A stretch of DNA of 41,807 nucleotides from Parabacteroides sp. (GCA_022775005.1 JALFJR010000038.1:1-41807), one strand, 5' to 3'. Positions 17,077-26,446 are shown, numbered from the stretch's first letter. Numbers and translations are program-made. Notes: generated by a model not told the origin, from the sequence alone.

Positions 17077-18223
17077 GAAAGAGCAATATATCAACTTCGA
17101 CGAGTATATACGTCAAGGTGAGCCCCAAAAGAAAGAGAGGGCCGAGGCTTGGCGTGTGGCGATTGGACTGCAGGCTGTAGATGGACTGAAAACTTCAGAA
17201 TATCTGCAGGATACCGCACGTAGGAATATTGAGGGTGAAATCACCATCGATGAAGCACGCGAACTGGTGAAGGAATACTACATCAAGAAAACAACCCACG
17301 ACGAAGATGACGCAGACAAGGAAGAGGCAGACCGAGTTTCGAGTAACATATCTAAACTCCTTCAGACAGATGCTTTTACCTACAGTGTTGCTGGACTTGC
17401 GGCTATTCATCGTGCCATCTTCGAGGGAGTGTTCAAACATGCTGGACGATTCCGCGACTATGACATCTCTAAAAAGGAGTGGGTGCTGCGAGGTGATTCT
17501 GTGCTTTATGGACGTTGGCAGGATTTGCGTATGGCCATAGAGTACGACTTAGGCCAGGAACATCAGTTTGACTATACAGGATTGAACAAGGACCAAATGG
17601 TGGAGCATCTGGCAAAATTCGTTTCAGGTTTATGGCAGATACATCCATTTGGCGAAGGTAATACACGTACCACAGCAATTTTCACCATCAAGTACCTGTG
17701 CTCACAAGGTTTTAGTGTAAACAACGATATGTTCGAACGCCACTCTTGGTATTTCCGCAATGCGCTGGTAAGAGCCAACTATCGGAATTTGGAGAAAGGC
17801 ATCGGTTATGAACCAATATTTCTGGTACGTTTCTTCCGAAATCTGTTACTGGGCGAGAATCATACATTGAAAAACAGATATATGATGATCGATGCACCAG
17901 AGGAATGGAAGATACCTGACAGCGAACAATCACCCGACAAGTTACCCGACAAGTTACCCGGCAAGTTACCCGACAAGTTCAGTACAAACAATGAGTATGT
18001 CAAGAGGTTAGTTGAAGTTGTCGGGCATGATGAGGTGACGATAAAAGATACGTTAAAAGTATTGGGGCTTAAAGATAGGGAAAGTTTTATGAAGGTATAT
18101 CTTAACCCTGCATTGAAGGAGCGGTTTGTGCGTATGAAATATCCTGATAAGCCCAACCATCCCCGCCAAAGGTATATGCTGACGGCAAAAGGGCTGGCAC
18201 TCTATAATGAAATTAAAAAGTAA
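17069..18223 (+). CDS. Fic-family protein embedded in the type I R-M operon
   Basis: 384 residues from the ATG at 17069. This start is preferred over a GTG at 17045, inside the hsdS end, because the upstream context is identical to that of hsdR. Residues ~22-71 resemble a VbhA-type antitoxin segment (ARRNIEGEITIDEA), but the inhibitory motif reads LQAVDG (34-39) instead of S/T-x3-E-G/N. The Fic core has HPFGEGNTR at 192-200, matching HPFxEGNGR except Thr for the second Gly; the catalytic His192 and Arg200 are kept. Four-residue repeats PDKL/PGKL/PDKF at 289-304 lead to a winged-helix-like C-terminal region. Family knowledge: Fic enzymes mostly AMPylate proteins. Target unknown; position between hsdS and hsdR implies a function tied to restriction. 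Confidence 0.88.
   Translation: MNEKEQYINFDEYIRQGEPQKKERAEAWRVAIGLQAVDGLKTSEYLQDTARRNIEGEITIDEARELVKEYYIKKTTHDEDDADKEEADRVSSNISKLLQTDAFTYSVAGLAAIHRAIFEGVFKHAGRFRDYDISKKEWVLRGDSVLYGRWQDLRMAIEYDLGQEHQFDYTGLNKDQMVEHLAKFVSGLWQIHPFGEGNTRTTAIFTIKYLCSQGFSVNNDMFERHSWYFRNALVRANYRNLEKGIGYEPIFLVRFFRNLLLGENHTLKNRYMMIDAPEEWKIPDSEQSPDKLPDKLPGKLPDKFSTNNEYVKRLVEVVGHDEVTIKDTLKVLGLKDRESFMKVYLNPALKERFVRMKYPDKPNHPRQRYMLTAKGLALYNEIKK
17933..17980 (+). repeat. Four 12-bp tandem repeats inside fic
   Basis: CCCGACAAGTTA twice, then CCCGGCAAGTTA and CCCGACAAGTTC, with no spacers, at 17933, 17945, 17957 and 17969. Each unit codes four residues, so changes in copy number keep the frame. Confidence 0.95.
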
Positions 18224-18235
18224 AATCATCTGCGT

Positions 18236-21200
18236 ATGAACGAACTGAAGATACAGCATGAATATGTGATGGAATTCCTATGCCGCCTTGAAGAACAAGG
18301 AGGCTTGGGTTATCGCAACGTGAGCAACATTGTTGTAAGCAATGATTTGTTCATTCCTTCCATTATGGGCGAGTTCGTCAAGAATAGCCAGCCTGAGACA
18401 TGGGCACGTTTGCTAAGGAAGTTCAGCAACGATGAACAGACTTTGCAAAACGCCTTGAAGGACAAGGTGAAGGAAACCCTTTTAGATGCTCAGAATGTGG
18501 CTACCTACATCAATGGGCACAAGTCCATCACCTTCGAGGGTGAAAAGGTCTGGCTATTCTATGTCTCAGGAACAGAATTAAAAGGTGATGAAGAGTTCAA
18601 ACAGAATATCTTCTGTGCTGTTGAAGAGTCGAGTCATACGCTCAAAGTTGACGAGGTAAAGCTTTATACTATCCGTCCTGACATCATGTTCTTTGTCAAT
18701 GGTATCTACATTGGCTACATGGAACTGAAATCTTCCACAAAAGGACAGACGGCACGTGTAAATGGACGTCAGAAGGTAGCCAAAGACTATCTTGCTACTT
18801 TGAAAGCATTGACAGAGCTGGAGAAGTGTGACGCAAAGGCGATGAAGCAGCGCAAAGAGGTAATGGCAATCTACGAGAAAGCCATACACTTGACAGCAAG
18901 CGACTGCAACGAGACATACGTGATGCGAGGCATTAGCCAGTTCTTCGACGTTGCTCATCAGGGATTCACAAGTGAGCCAGCAAAGACAGTGGATGAACTG
19001 ACACCTATTGTGTTGGAACCATTCAAGATTTATCCTGTTACAGCTTCAGCACAAACAGAGAAGCAACGCTTTGAAGAGGTGATGCGGGCACTGTACGATA
19101 AGAAGATGATAGAGAAAGAGATTCTCTACTACAACTTTATTGAGTACAAGTATGTAAAGAAGGAGGGGGCAAAAGAAAAAGAACGCACCTCGAACACTGG
19201 TCGCTTGATTGCACCGCGCCCCAAGCAAAAGTTCGGTTGCGACAAAATTATGGGGCGCATTACGGAAATGCTTGACCACGAGAAGGAACCTGGTTACTAT
19301 ATCAACAAGCTTCGTTCTTATTTGCAGTCTCAGGGGATAACGCCTCAAAAGATAGAGGAAATCATATTGCTGCGCGAACGTTATTTTAACAATAAGTTCG
19401 TGTATTCCCTTTTATTGCAGTATGCAGCCGGATTCGGTAAGAGTAATATTATCGGATGGACAGCCTTGCAACTGAAGGACTATCGTTATGAAGGAGTGCA
19501 TGCCTACGACAAGGTGATGATTGTGGTGGACCGCTTGCAGTTGCGTGACCAGTTAGATACTATGATGATGAACATGAACATTGACAAGTCGATGTTTGTA
19601 GAGGCAACAGATCGAGACACATTTATTAATGCCTTGGACGGCAAACTGCGCATCATCGTGGTGAATATTCAGAAGTTTCTGGATTTGCAAGATGCCCTGT
19701 CGGCAGCGGGTAAGAAACTGAAGAAGATGCGTGTGGCATTCCTCATTGACGAGATTCATCGTAGCAATTCTGGAGAGAACAATCAGGAAATGATAGACCT
19801 CTTCGCCCGATTGCAAGAGACATTCAATGTGGGTGGTCAAACAGTAGTGAAAAAGAATCTGCTGATAGGTTTTACTGCTACACCAAGCGAGGAAACACTG
19901 GCGAAGTTTGGCGAGTTTCGTAGTGCTTTGACGAAACCGATGTGGATTCCCTTCGATTGTTATACCATGCGCGAAGCGATTGAAGACGGCTATATTCTTG
20001 ACCCCACAAAGGCTATCATACCATACGCAGTACCTGTTGATTTCCAACTGCCTGAGGAGTTACAAGACAGCGATGAAGATAATATAAACATTGTCCTACG
20101 CAAAGATCGTGTTTATTCTTATGAACCACGTATGCGTAAGATTGCAGAATTCATTGTGCATCGTCTTGTGAGTCTGGTCTATAAGAAAATTCGCGGAGAA
20201 GGAAAAGCTATGCTGGCAGTGAGAAGTATTCCCAATGCCATCAAGTATTTCAACATCATACGGTCACTGTACGCTCAAAAATGCCAGGAACCAGCGTTTG
20301 AGAAATACAAGGATGCTCCTATTGTTATCATCTATAGTGATGATCAAAAGAACGAATCATGCGCTACACTGAATGGTGGTGTGAGCGAAGAGAAAGTGAT
20401 TCAAAACTTCCGTCAGGCAAAAAATGGTTTGATTATCGTAGTTGATAAGTTGCAGACAGGATTCGACGAGCCTAAGTTGCATACGCTTTTCCTCGATAAG
20501 GAAATCAGCGACATCAATGCCATTCAGACTATCAGCCGTGTGAACCGTACCTGTAAATATAAGGACGATTGCCACATTATTGACTGTTCTTGGCATAATG
20601 TAAACGTAGGAAACATCAGACTGGCTTTCAATAAGTTCTGCGATATGGCTATCTCTGACTTCAATCCAGAGTTTGAAACCCAAAGTGTGGCTCATACATA
20701 CAGGCTGCTTCAATCCAGTGACCCATATTTGCAGTGGTTTTCACGTTATCAGCATGAGCGTGAAGATACGCACTTCGTGCTGGAGATGGAAGATGGAATA
20801 CGGCAGTGGATTGAACAATGCTTTTATCAAGAAGCTCTTGCCAAGAAATACAATGAGGACAATAACTTGAAGCCCTCAGATGCAGATTATCATCCTGTTA
20901 CGAATCCTGCTTGTGACCTTCGGGGCTTTGTTGGTCATTACTTCTCTGGCATCCGTCTCTTAGATGGTGTCTTTGTCATAGACCAAAAATACTATGATGA
21001 GGTATTCCTCATGTTCTGGCAAATCTATTGCCATATCTACCGTGAGGTTAACCAACAAACAGAGGATGAACCATACGAGTATGAAGTCATCGACAGTGAT
21101 GAAGAGCCAGGCATCACATTAGTAGATGACGATGGAAGCGGTAATAGGGGAGGTGGACATAGAGGGCCACGTGGTGGGTCAGGTCCCCAGCCCCCCAAAG

Positions 21201-22696
21201 GAAAAAGCATGGACGAGGTGCTGGCAATTCTGCAAAGGCTGCATGAAACAGAACAGTTGACAGCAGAACAAGCTCAAATCTGGTTGCGTGAGATCGGTTT
21301 GATGTTTGATTATATCAAGAGCGATAGCGAGTTCTGCGCTTTTGCGAAGGATGACAACTACTCCGAAGATGAGAAGTTGGCGGAATACAAGAAGATTCAA
21401 GGCAGGTATCGCCGCAGTCTTAAGAATCGTCCCGATTTTGCACAGGTTGAGCGGTTCAAGCAGATGATTGCTGATAATGTTGAGCAATTGTTTGCCATTT
21501 TCATGGCAGATTTGCGCAATGTTGAAAACGGTGATTCAGACTTTGACTATGATACCACAAATCAGACACCTCGGCAGGGCGGATTCTCCATGGAGGATTT
21601 GATGGAGATGGCACGTAAGAAAATACGCCCCGAATATGATGAACGCAAGCTCCAAGAAAGAATTATTGAGACTTATAGTGACCATTTTAGGGGATTATCC
21701 CGATATATGCGCAGTTTCAATGAAACCACAAGATACCTGTTTATGGTTTTGAATACGCCATCACTGCCTATTCTCGATGGAATGGATAGCGTTGTCAAGG
21801 AATCGTTGAACATGGTATGCATGGCTGAAGGTCTTAGTTTGTCAGACAAGCGAATGCATCTTGACATGCTTCTGATGAGATATGAAGTATATCTTAAGAA
21901 ACTTTATTATCTCATTCACAAAGAAGAGATTCCCGCAAGAGAAGAGGGCCAAGGCGCAACACTATCAAATGCCGTCTTTGCTTTTCCCGCTTTGCGTGGT
22001 TTGAAAAACAACCCGATGCCAGCCTATCAAGAATTCTCACAGAGGCTGACAATGCTTCGACAATTGAGAAACGATGAATCGCATGGAAGTATGAATTTGA
22101 CTGAACAAGAAGTGGATGCTGCTTTACGTATTGTAATAGACATGTATTTATTTGTGACAGGCATGAATATCACAGAGTTGGAAGCTGCTGGATATGATGC
22201 TGACGAAATGCAACGAGAGTCCACTGTCATACCAGTCCATTCGTATAGTTATAATGATGAAGGCTCTCCTGAATATAGTATGGCTGCAGAGTCTTTCATT
22301 CCAGCAAATGAATTGACAGAAGAACAGAGAATAGACGTACTTTGTAAGAGTCTTGTTCAGATGATGAATCATGGAGGCTATCGTGCTTCTGATAAAACTT
22401 TCTGCAAGCAACGTCATTGGGTTGCTGTTTACCGTATTGCTGCTGATGAAGGTTTTACTATTGATGGCGACTACAGATATTTCAAACATATTGTAGATGG
22501 AATGAACTTGCAAAGCTGTAAAGTTGCTCTTAACATCGATACACTTGAAAAGAATTTAAAGGGCATTTATGGCATATCTTTTGTAGATTGGAGCGACAAC
22601 GGATTGTCAGGGAAAAATCTGGATGAATACAACGACATCCATCATTGTGCCGGAGTGTTCTTGAAGATATTGTCAGAAAATAGGCCTAAAAGATGA
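18236..22696 (+). CDS. hsdR: Extended type I restriction subunit (HsdR) with C-terminal HEPN-like region
   Basis: 1486 residues, compared with ~1000-1100 for usual HsdR. The N-terminal nuclease has a PD-(D/E)xK pattern: Pro148-Asp149 and Glu163-Leu-Lys165. The SF2 translocase follows with AAGFGKS (397-403, Walker A), DEIH (505-508) and TATP (547-550), then the ISRVNR motif. After ~960 comes a Gly/Arg/Pro-rich linker (~963-985, including GGGHRGPRGGSG), then ~500 residues not expected in HsdR. Mostly helical, these contain RNDESH (Arg1278 to His1283), the RxxxxH spacing of HEPN ribonucleases, and an uncharacterised last ~180 residues. The first ~960 residues make the restriction function secure; the meaning of the extension is inference. 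Last gene of the operon. Confidence 0.92.
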   Translation: MNELKIQHEYVMEFLCRLEEQGGLGYRNVSNIVVSNDLFIPSIMGEFVKNSQPETWARLLRKFSNDEQTLQNALKDKVKETLLDAQNVATYINGHKSITFEGEKVWLFYVSGTELKGDEEFKQNIFCAVEESSHTLKVDEVKLYTIRPDIMFFVNGIYIGYMELKSSTKGQTARVNGRQKVAKDYLATLKALTELEKCDAKAMKQRKEVMAIYEKAIHLTASDCNETYVMRGISQFFDVAHQGFTSEPAKTVDELTPIVLEPFKIYPVTASAQTEKQRFEEVMRALYDKKMIEKEILYYNFIEYKYVKKEGAKEKERTSNTGRLIAPRPKQKFGCDKIMGRITEMLDHEKEPGYYINKLRSYLQSQGITPQKIEEIILLRERYFNNKFVYSLLLQYAAGFGKSNIIGWTALQLKDYRYEGVHAYDKVMIVVDRLQLRDQLDTMMMNMNIDKSMFVEATDRDTFINALDGKLRIIVVNIQKFLDLQDALSAAGKKLKKMRVAFLIDEIHRSNSGENNQEMIDLFARLQETFNVGGQTVVKKNLLIGFTATPSEETLAKFGEFRSALTKPMWIPFDCYTMREAIEDGYILDPTKAIIPYAVPVDFQLPEELQDSDEDNINIVLRKDRVYSYEPRMRKIAEFIVHRLVSLVYKKIRGEGKAMLAVRSIPNAIKYFNIIRSLYAQKCQEPAFEKYKDAPIVIIYSDDQKNESCATLNGGVSEEKVIQNFRQAKNGLIIVVDKLQTGFDEPKLHTLFLDKEISDINAIQTISRVNRTCKYKDDCHIIDCSWHNVNVGNIRLAFNKFCDMAISDFNPEFETQSVAHTYRLLQSSDPYLQWFSRYQHEREDTHFVLEMEDGIRQWIEQCFYQEALAKKYNEDNNLKPSDADYHPVTNPACDLRGFVGHYFSGIRLLDGVFVIDQKYYDEVFLMFWQIYCHIYREVNQQTEDEPYEYEVIDSDEEPGITLVDDDGSGNRGGGHRGPRGGSGPQPPKGKSMDEVLAILQRLHETEQLTAEQAQIWLREIGLMFDYIKSDSEFCAFAKDDNYSEDEKLAEYKKIQGRYRRSLKNRPDFAQVERFKQMIADNVEQLFAIFMADLRNVENGDSDFDYDTTNQTPRQGGFSMEDLMEMARKKIRPEYDERKLQERIIETYSDHFRGLSRYMRSFNETTRYLFMVLNTPSLPILDGMDSVVKESLNMVCMAEGLSLSDKRMHLDMLLMRYEVYLKKLYYLIHKEEIPAREEGQGATLSNAVFAFPALRGLKNNPMPAYQEFSQRLTMLRQLRNDESHGSMNLTEQEVDAALRIVIDMYLFVTGMNITELEAAGYDADEMQRESTVIPVHSYSYNDEGSPEYSMAAESFIPANELTEEQRIDVLCKSLVQMMNHGGYRASDKTFCKQRHWVAVYRIAADEGFTIDGDYRYFKHIVDGMNLQSCKVALNIDTLEKNLKGIYGISFVDWSDNGLSGKNLDEYNDIHHCAGVFLKILSENRPKR

Positions 22697-22735
22697 CTAT
22701 TTTGCTGTTCTGTATGGCATGATTAAGTATAATGG

Positions 22736-22763
22736 AGGGCAGAATGAAAAATTTTGCCCTTTA
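22736..22763 (+). terminator. Terminator after hsdR
   Basis: AGGGCA (22736-22741) pairs with TGCCCT (22755-22760), A/T-rich inner part, followed by TTATAA. It lies 40 nt after the stop and separates the operon from the convergent pseudogene. Confidence 0.6.
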
Positions 22764-22781
22764 TAAGTGAAAAATTGTCAG

Positions 22782-23339
22782 CTATGCAGATAGACTGCAC
22801 AGTAGCGTATGGCCACCGGGAAAATGAAAGGAGTGATTGTAATGTTGCAAGAAGAGCGGCTCGTAGTGGGCGAGGGTGTCCTGCTCACCAAATAATCCCC
22901 AAATCTTGTCTCTGCAAGCGGGTTGGCAAGGGGCGAACTGGTTTGATTCCAATGCGCCGAATGCCTCGATGAGCGATTGGTCAATGACGAAATCCTGTTT
23001 GCCATCCCTGCGTGGGGATTTATATCGGTGAGCGCCCATCCGCACTTGTAGGAACTAGGTCATCTCGAAGTGTGGATTGCCCAAAAGAGCCGGAATCGCC
23101 ATAGTTAGCGCAAAGAGTTATGCCAAGAAGGCTCCACAACTATTTCCCACCAATAAATCGGGATTTGTATGCTCGCAAAGTGTTTGGATGAAAGCTAATG
23201 AGGCATTGGGGTGCATGGGGAGATCAGGTGTCAAGACCTCCACGTTGTCAGCCAATGCCTCCTTAAGCGCTAACGCTGGCACGCATTGCCCAGAAGCGAA
23301 AAAGCCATGCAAGAAAATAATTTTCTTCATCTTGAACAC
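22782..23339 (-). pseudogene. Decayed YqiA-type alpha/beta hydrolase gene
   Basis: The minus strand in one frame reads an esterase-like protein: start MKKIIFLHGFFASGQ (23330; an alternative Met is at 23339), nucleophile elbow GNSCGAFLA, GNPHFEM, then GLFGEQDTLAHYEP and FHFPGGHT with the expected Asp and His. Two in-frame stops interrupt it, TAA (23118-23120) directly after FLA and TAG (23055-23057) after NPHFEMT, with no frameshift between them. The end (LLCSLSA then stop) does not look like the family C-terminus, which normally goes on ~15-20 residues past GGH. It ends 40 nt from the hsdR terminator stem. It lies just downstream of kdsB (8-nt gap), so it was probably part of the kdsB operon. 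Sequencing errors could mimic two stops but are unlikely. Confidence 0.8.
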
Positions 23340-23346
23340 AAGCTAA

Positions 23347-24108
23347 TTAGCAGCCCTTCTGCTCTCTCAAGAACGCCAAAGCCTTCTCCATGTCTTCGGG
23401 CGTGTCGATGCCAATGGTCTCTTGGTCGGTGATGCCGACTTTGATTTTGTAGCCATTCTCCAACCAGCGGAGTTGCTCGAGGCTCTCGGCCAACTCCAAG
23501 GGGGATTGGGGCAACTGCGTAATCTCTTTCAGTATCTCTGCCCGATACGCGTAAAGACCGATGTGCTTGTAGAAGGTATGGGTCTTCAGCCACTCGGTGT
23601 ATTTCTCTCCCCGGATATAGGGGATGATGGAGCGGCTGAAATAGAGCGCCTCATGTTGTTGGTTGAAGACGACCTTGGGCGAATTGGGGTTGAAGAGCGT
23701 GCGCTCGAAATCACCATCTGCCCGAAAGGCTTTCACCAACGTGGCGATCTGCGTGGTAGGATCGGCGAAGCAGGCTTTCAGGGTCTCGATCTGCTCTGGA
23801 TGGATGAAGGGCTCATCCCCTTGGATATTGATGACCACGTCATAACCTGCGCCACAACGTTGGTAGGCTTCGTAGCAACGATCCGTGCCACTGCGATGAC
23901 GGTCGGAGGTCATCACCACGTTTCCTCCAAAACGTTTGACAGCTTCCTCGATGCGTGTGTCGTCGGTAGCTACACAGACGGCATCCAACACACCTTGCAC
24001 ACGTTCATACACCCGTTGGATCATCGGTTTGCCTAACATATCGGCCAACGGCTTACCGGGAAAACGGGTGGAGGCGAATCTCGCCGGGATAATTCCAATG
24101 TATTTCAT
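23347..24108 (-). CDS. kdsB: 3-deoxy-manno-octulosonate cytidylyltransferase (CMP-Kdo synthetase)
   Basis: 253 residues, the normal KdsB length. It starts with [16 protein letters not shown], the nucleotide-binding loop of the family, and carries [45 protein letters not shown] and [13 protein letters not shown] in the expected order. Reaction: CTP plus Kdo gives CMP-Kdo and pyrophosphate, the activated sugar for the lipopolysaccharide inner core. It acts in the cytoplasm. Follows the antiporter gene by 23 nt on the minus strand. Confidence 0.97.
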   Translation of the reverse strand: MKYIGIIPARFASTRFPGKPLADMLGKPMIQRVYERVQGVLDAVCVATDDTRIEEAVKRFGGNVVMTSDRHRSGTDRCYEAYQRCGAGYDVVINIQGDEPFIHPEQIETLKACFADPTTQIATLVKAFRADGDFERTLFNPNSPKVVFNQQHEALYFSRSIIPYIRGEKYTEWLKTHTFYKHIGLYAYRAEILKEITQLPQSPLELAESLEQLRWLENGYKIKVGITDQETIGIDTPEDMEKALAFLREQKGC

Positions 24109-24131
24109 GTTTATTCCTATTTTGTTACTGA

Positions 24132-26396
24132 TTATACGATTGTCTTTCCTTCGCTCAACCGAACGAGTTTGCTGCGTTCACCTACTAACCAAACGATGTC
24201 GCCCTGCTCAAAGACGGTGGTAGGAGGTGGGTTCTGGATGGAGCGGTTGCCTCGTTCGATACCGATCACCAAGCAGGCGGCCTTGTCGCGAATACCCGAC
24301 TCGATGATGGAGCGACCCACCAGTCGGGAGTCGGAGGAGATCAAGATCTGTTCCATGCGCATCTCCTCTCGTTTCGTGGATTGCTCTTCGGAGGATTGCT
24401 TGTAACGCTCCTCGATGTAACGCCGGAAATGGGTGAGGTCGTCATCCGCGCCAACCACTACCAGCTTGTCGAACGGATAGAGCCGCTCTTCGCCACCTGG
24501 AATATTGATGCGTTGCTCACCACGGATAATGGTAACGATATTGACATTGCATTTCTGACGGAAATTCAACTCCTTCAAACTCTTGCCCATACTGGGGGAG
24601 TTTTGTTTCACCTCGAAATCGGCCAAGTGAAGATCCCGCTCCAACAGGTGATTGGCGAAACGTTGGTTGATGGGCGCATGGCGTTCCTCTTCCAATTCAC
24701 GGGCACTCAAATTGCTGAAGAAGCGGCGCTCCATGAGGATGGAGTGCTTTTTCAAACGCTTGGAGGTGATGATCAGCAGGATCAGCACACAGCAGAGGGC
24801 CAGCAACAATCCGGCAGCCGCATTGATCAGCCGAGCGATCGGGAGCATCAAGATACCCGCACAGAGCACGATACGCAATATGATCAACGAGATCAAAGGC
24901 CCACGGTTGAATTTGCTATCATGCCACAACTGTTGGAACTCAGCAGAATGGTTCTTTTTCATCATGATGGCACGCAGCATGGGCGAGATCATAGCCAAGA
25001 TCAAAGCCAACGCAATCAAGTTGCCTTGGATGCCGGGCAGATAGGTCTGTATCAGTGGTGCTACGAAACGGAGCATCAAGAAGATCAAGACCAACGTAAC
25101 CGCCGTGTAGGTGCCTACGATGCGAGCCAAGGCCTTCAACAACTTATGCCAGGTGCTCTTTTGACGGATGGTGGTCGAACCAGCCGTGAATTTCATCAGC
25201 CACTCTTTCCAACGTTCAGGAATCCAACGATCAGCTAAGCGATAGGCCGGTTCAGCCAGTCGGATCATGTAGGGGGTGAAGAAGGTGGTCACTACAGAAA
25301 CCGCCACCACAATGGGGTAGAGAAAGGAGTCGGTCACCTTCAATGTCAGACCTAAGCTGGCGATGATGAAGGCGAACTCACCGATCTGTGCCAAGGAGAA
25401 ACCGGATTGGATGGCGATCTTGATCGGTTGCCCAGAGAGCAATACGCCTAACGAGGCAAAACAGATTTGTCCTACCATCACGACAAGGGTGATGATCAAG
25501 ATAGGCACCTTGTATTCCCAAAGCATAGCCGGGTCGATCAACATGCCTACAGAGACGAAGAAGATCGCACCAAACAGATCTTTCACCGGTTTGATCAGTC
25601 GCTCAATGCGTTCAGCCTCTACGGTCTCTGCCAAAATGGAACCCATCACAAAGGCTCCCAACGCGGAAGAGAATCCGGCTTGGGTAGCAATGATTACCAT
25701 ACCTAAACAGAGGCCGATAGCGACGATCAACATCGTCTCCTCATTGAGGAAACGCTTGGTTTGCTTGAGGAAAGAGGGGATCAAGTAGATGCCTACCACG
25801 AAACAGAAGAGGAGGAAGACGCCTAACTTGATCACGCTGTTCAGCAACTCCATGCCTTCTACATGCTTGCTGACCGCCACCGTGGAAAGGAGCACCATGA
25901 GCAAGACAGCAAATAGATCCTCCACCACCAAGATGCCAAAGACAACGCCCGCAAATCGTTGGTTGCGTAACCCCATGTCGTCGAACGCTTTGAATATGAT
26001 TGTTGTAGAAGACATGGAAAGCATCCCGCCCAGGAAGAGGCTGTTCATGTGCCCCCAGCCTAACGCCAAACCGGTAGTATAACCAGCCGTCATCATGCCA
26101 ATGACGATGGTGATCGCCCCAATGACCGCCGTGCCACCCACCTTCATCAATTTCTTGAAACTGAAATCGAGTCCCAAGGCAAACAGCAGGAAGATCACGC
26201 CTATATCCGCCCAAATACGAATACTCTCCACATCGGAGACCGTGGGAATCTCTTCAATGGAGGGACCTGCCAATATACCGGCTACGACATAACCCAAGAC
26301 AACAGGCTGTTTTAACTTCTTGAACAACAAGGTGACTAAGCCAGCTGAGACCAAGATGACCGCTAAGTCGGATATAAGGGAAGGAACCTCTGACAT
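24132..26396 (-). CDS. CPA2-family monovalent cation:proton antiporter with RCK_C domains
   Basis: 754 residues. The N-terminal ~390 residues are a KefB/CPA2-type transporter of about 12 helices ([19 protein letters not shown] near the start, [64 protein letters not shown]). A middle section has further helices, and two TrkA_C/RCK_C-like domains close the protein (about 605-680 and 685-754). There is no TrkA_N nucleotide-binding domain, unlike KefB/KefC. Predicted to exchange Na+ or K+ for H+ across the inner membrane; the cation cannot be told from sequence. It has its own overlapping divergent promoter and is followed by kdsB. Confidence 0.92.
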   Translation of the reverse strand: MSEVPSLISDLAVILVSAGLVTLLFKKLKQPVVLGYVVAGILAGPSIEEIPTVSDVESIRIWADIGVIFLLFALGLDFSFKKLMKVGGTAVIGAITIVIGMMTAGYTTGLALGWGHMNSLFLGGMLSMSSTTIIFKAFDDMGLRNQRFAGVVFGILVVEDLFAVLLMVLLSTVAVSKHVEGMELLNSVIKLGVFLLFCFVVGIYLIPSFLKQTKRFLNEETMLIVAIGLCLGMVIIATQAGFSSALGAFVMGSILAETVEAERIERLIKPVKDLFGAIFFVSVGMLIDPAMLWEYKVPILIITLVVMVGQICFASLGVLLSGQPIKIAIQSGFSLAQIGEFAFIIASLGLTLKVTDSFLYPIVVAVSVVTTFFTPYMIRLAEPAYRLADRWIPERWKEWLMKFTAGSTTIRQKSTWHKLLKALARIVGTYTAVTLVLIFLMLRFVAPLIQTYLPGIQGNLIALALILAMISPMLRAIMMKKNHSAEFQQLWHDSKFNRGPLISLIILRIVLCAGILMLPIARLINAAAGLLLALCCVLILLIITSKRLKKHSILMERRFFSNLSARELEEERHAPINQRFANHLLERDLHLADFEVKQNSPSMGKSLKELNFRQKCNVNIVTIIRGEQRINIPGGEERLYPFDKLVVVGADDDLTHFRRYIEERYKQSSEEQSTKREEMRMEQILISSDSRLVGRSIIESGIRDKAACLVIGIERGNRSIQNPPPTTVFEQGDIVWLVGERSKLVRLSEGKTIV

Positions 26397-26419
26397 CTGT
26401 TTAATGTTTTTTAGATGGA

Positions 26420-26427
26420 CAAAAGTA
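26420..26427 (-). promoter_or_regulatory. -7 element for the antiporter gene
   Basis: The minus strand reads TACTTTTG (TAnnTTTG), 23 nt before the ATG at 26396. TTTG on the minus strand at 26452-26455 could be the -33, with rather long spacing (24 nt). Confidence 0.5.
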
Positions 26428-26438
26428 GGTATTTATTT

Positions 26439-26446
26439 TAACTTTG
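26439..26446 (+). promoter_or_regulatory. -7 element for the AlbA_2 gene
   Basis: TAACTTTG on the plus strand, 21 nt before the ATG at 26468. It overlaps the region needed by the divergent antiporter promoter, so both cannot be occupied at once. Confidence 0.5.

Noticed and set aside
18236-18958. Separate small genes inside hsdR on the minus strand
   Set aside because: The minus-strand frames are Cys/His/Leu-rich antisense shadows of the continuous hsdR frame, with no recognisable domain.
13703-22686. Short ATAGGCC match at both ends of the R-M operon as attachment site
   Set aside because: Only 7 bp shared (13703-13709 and near 22680), expected by chance, and no integrase is present.
24381-25238. 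285-residue open frame opposite the CPA2 antiporter
   Set aside because: Gln/Asp-rich shadow of the membrane gene; no start context and no homology pattern.
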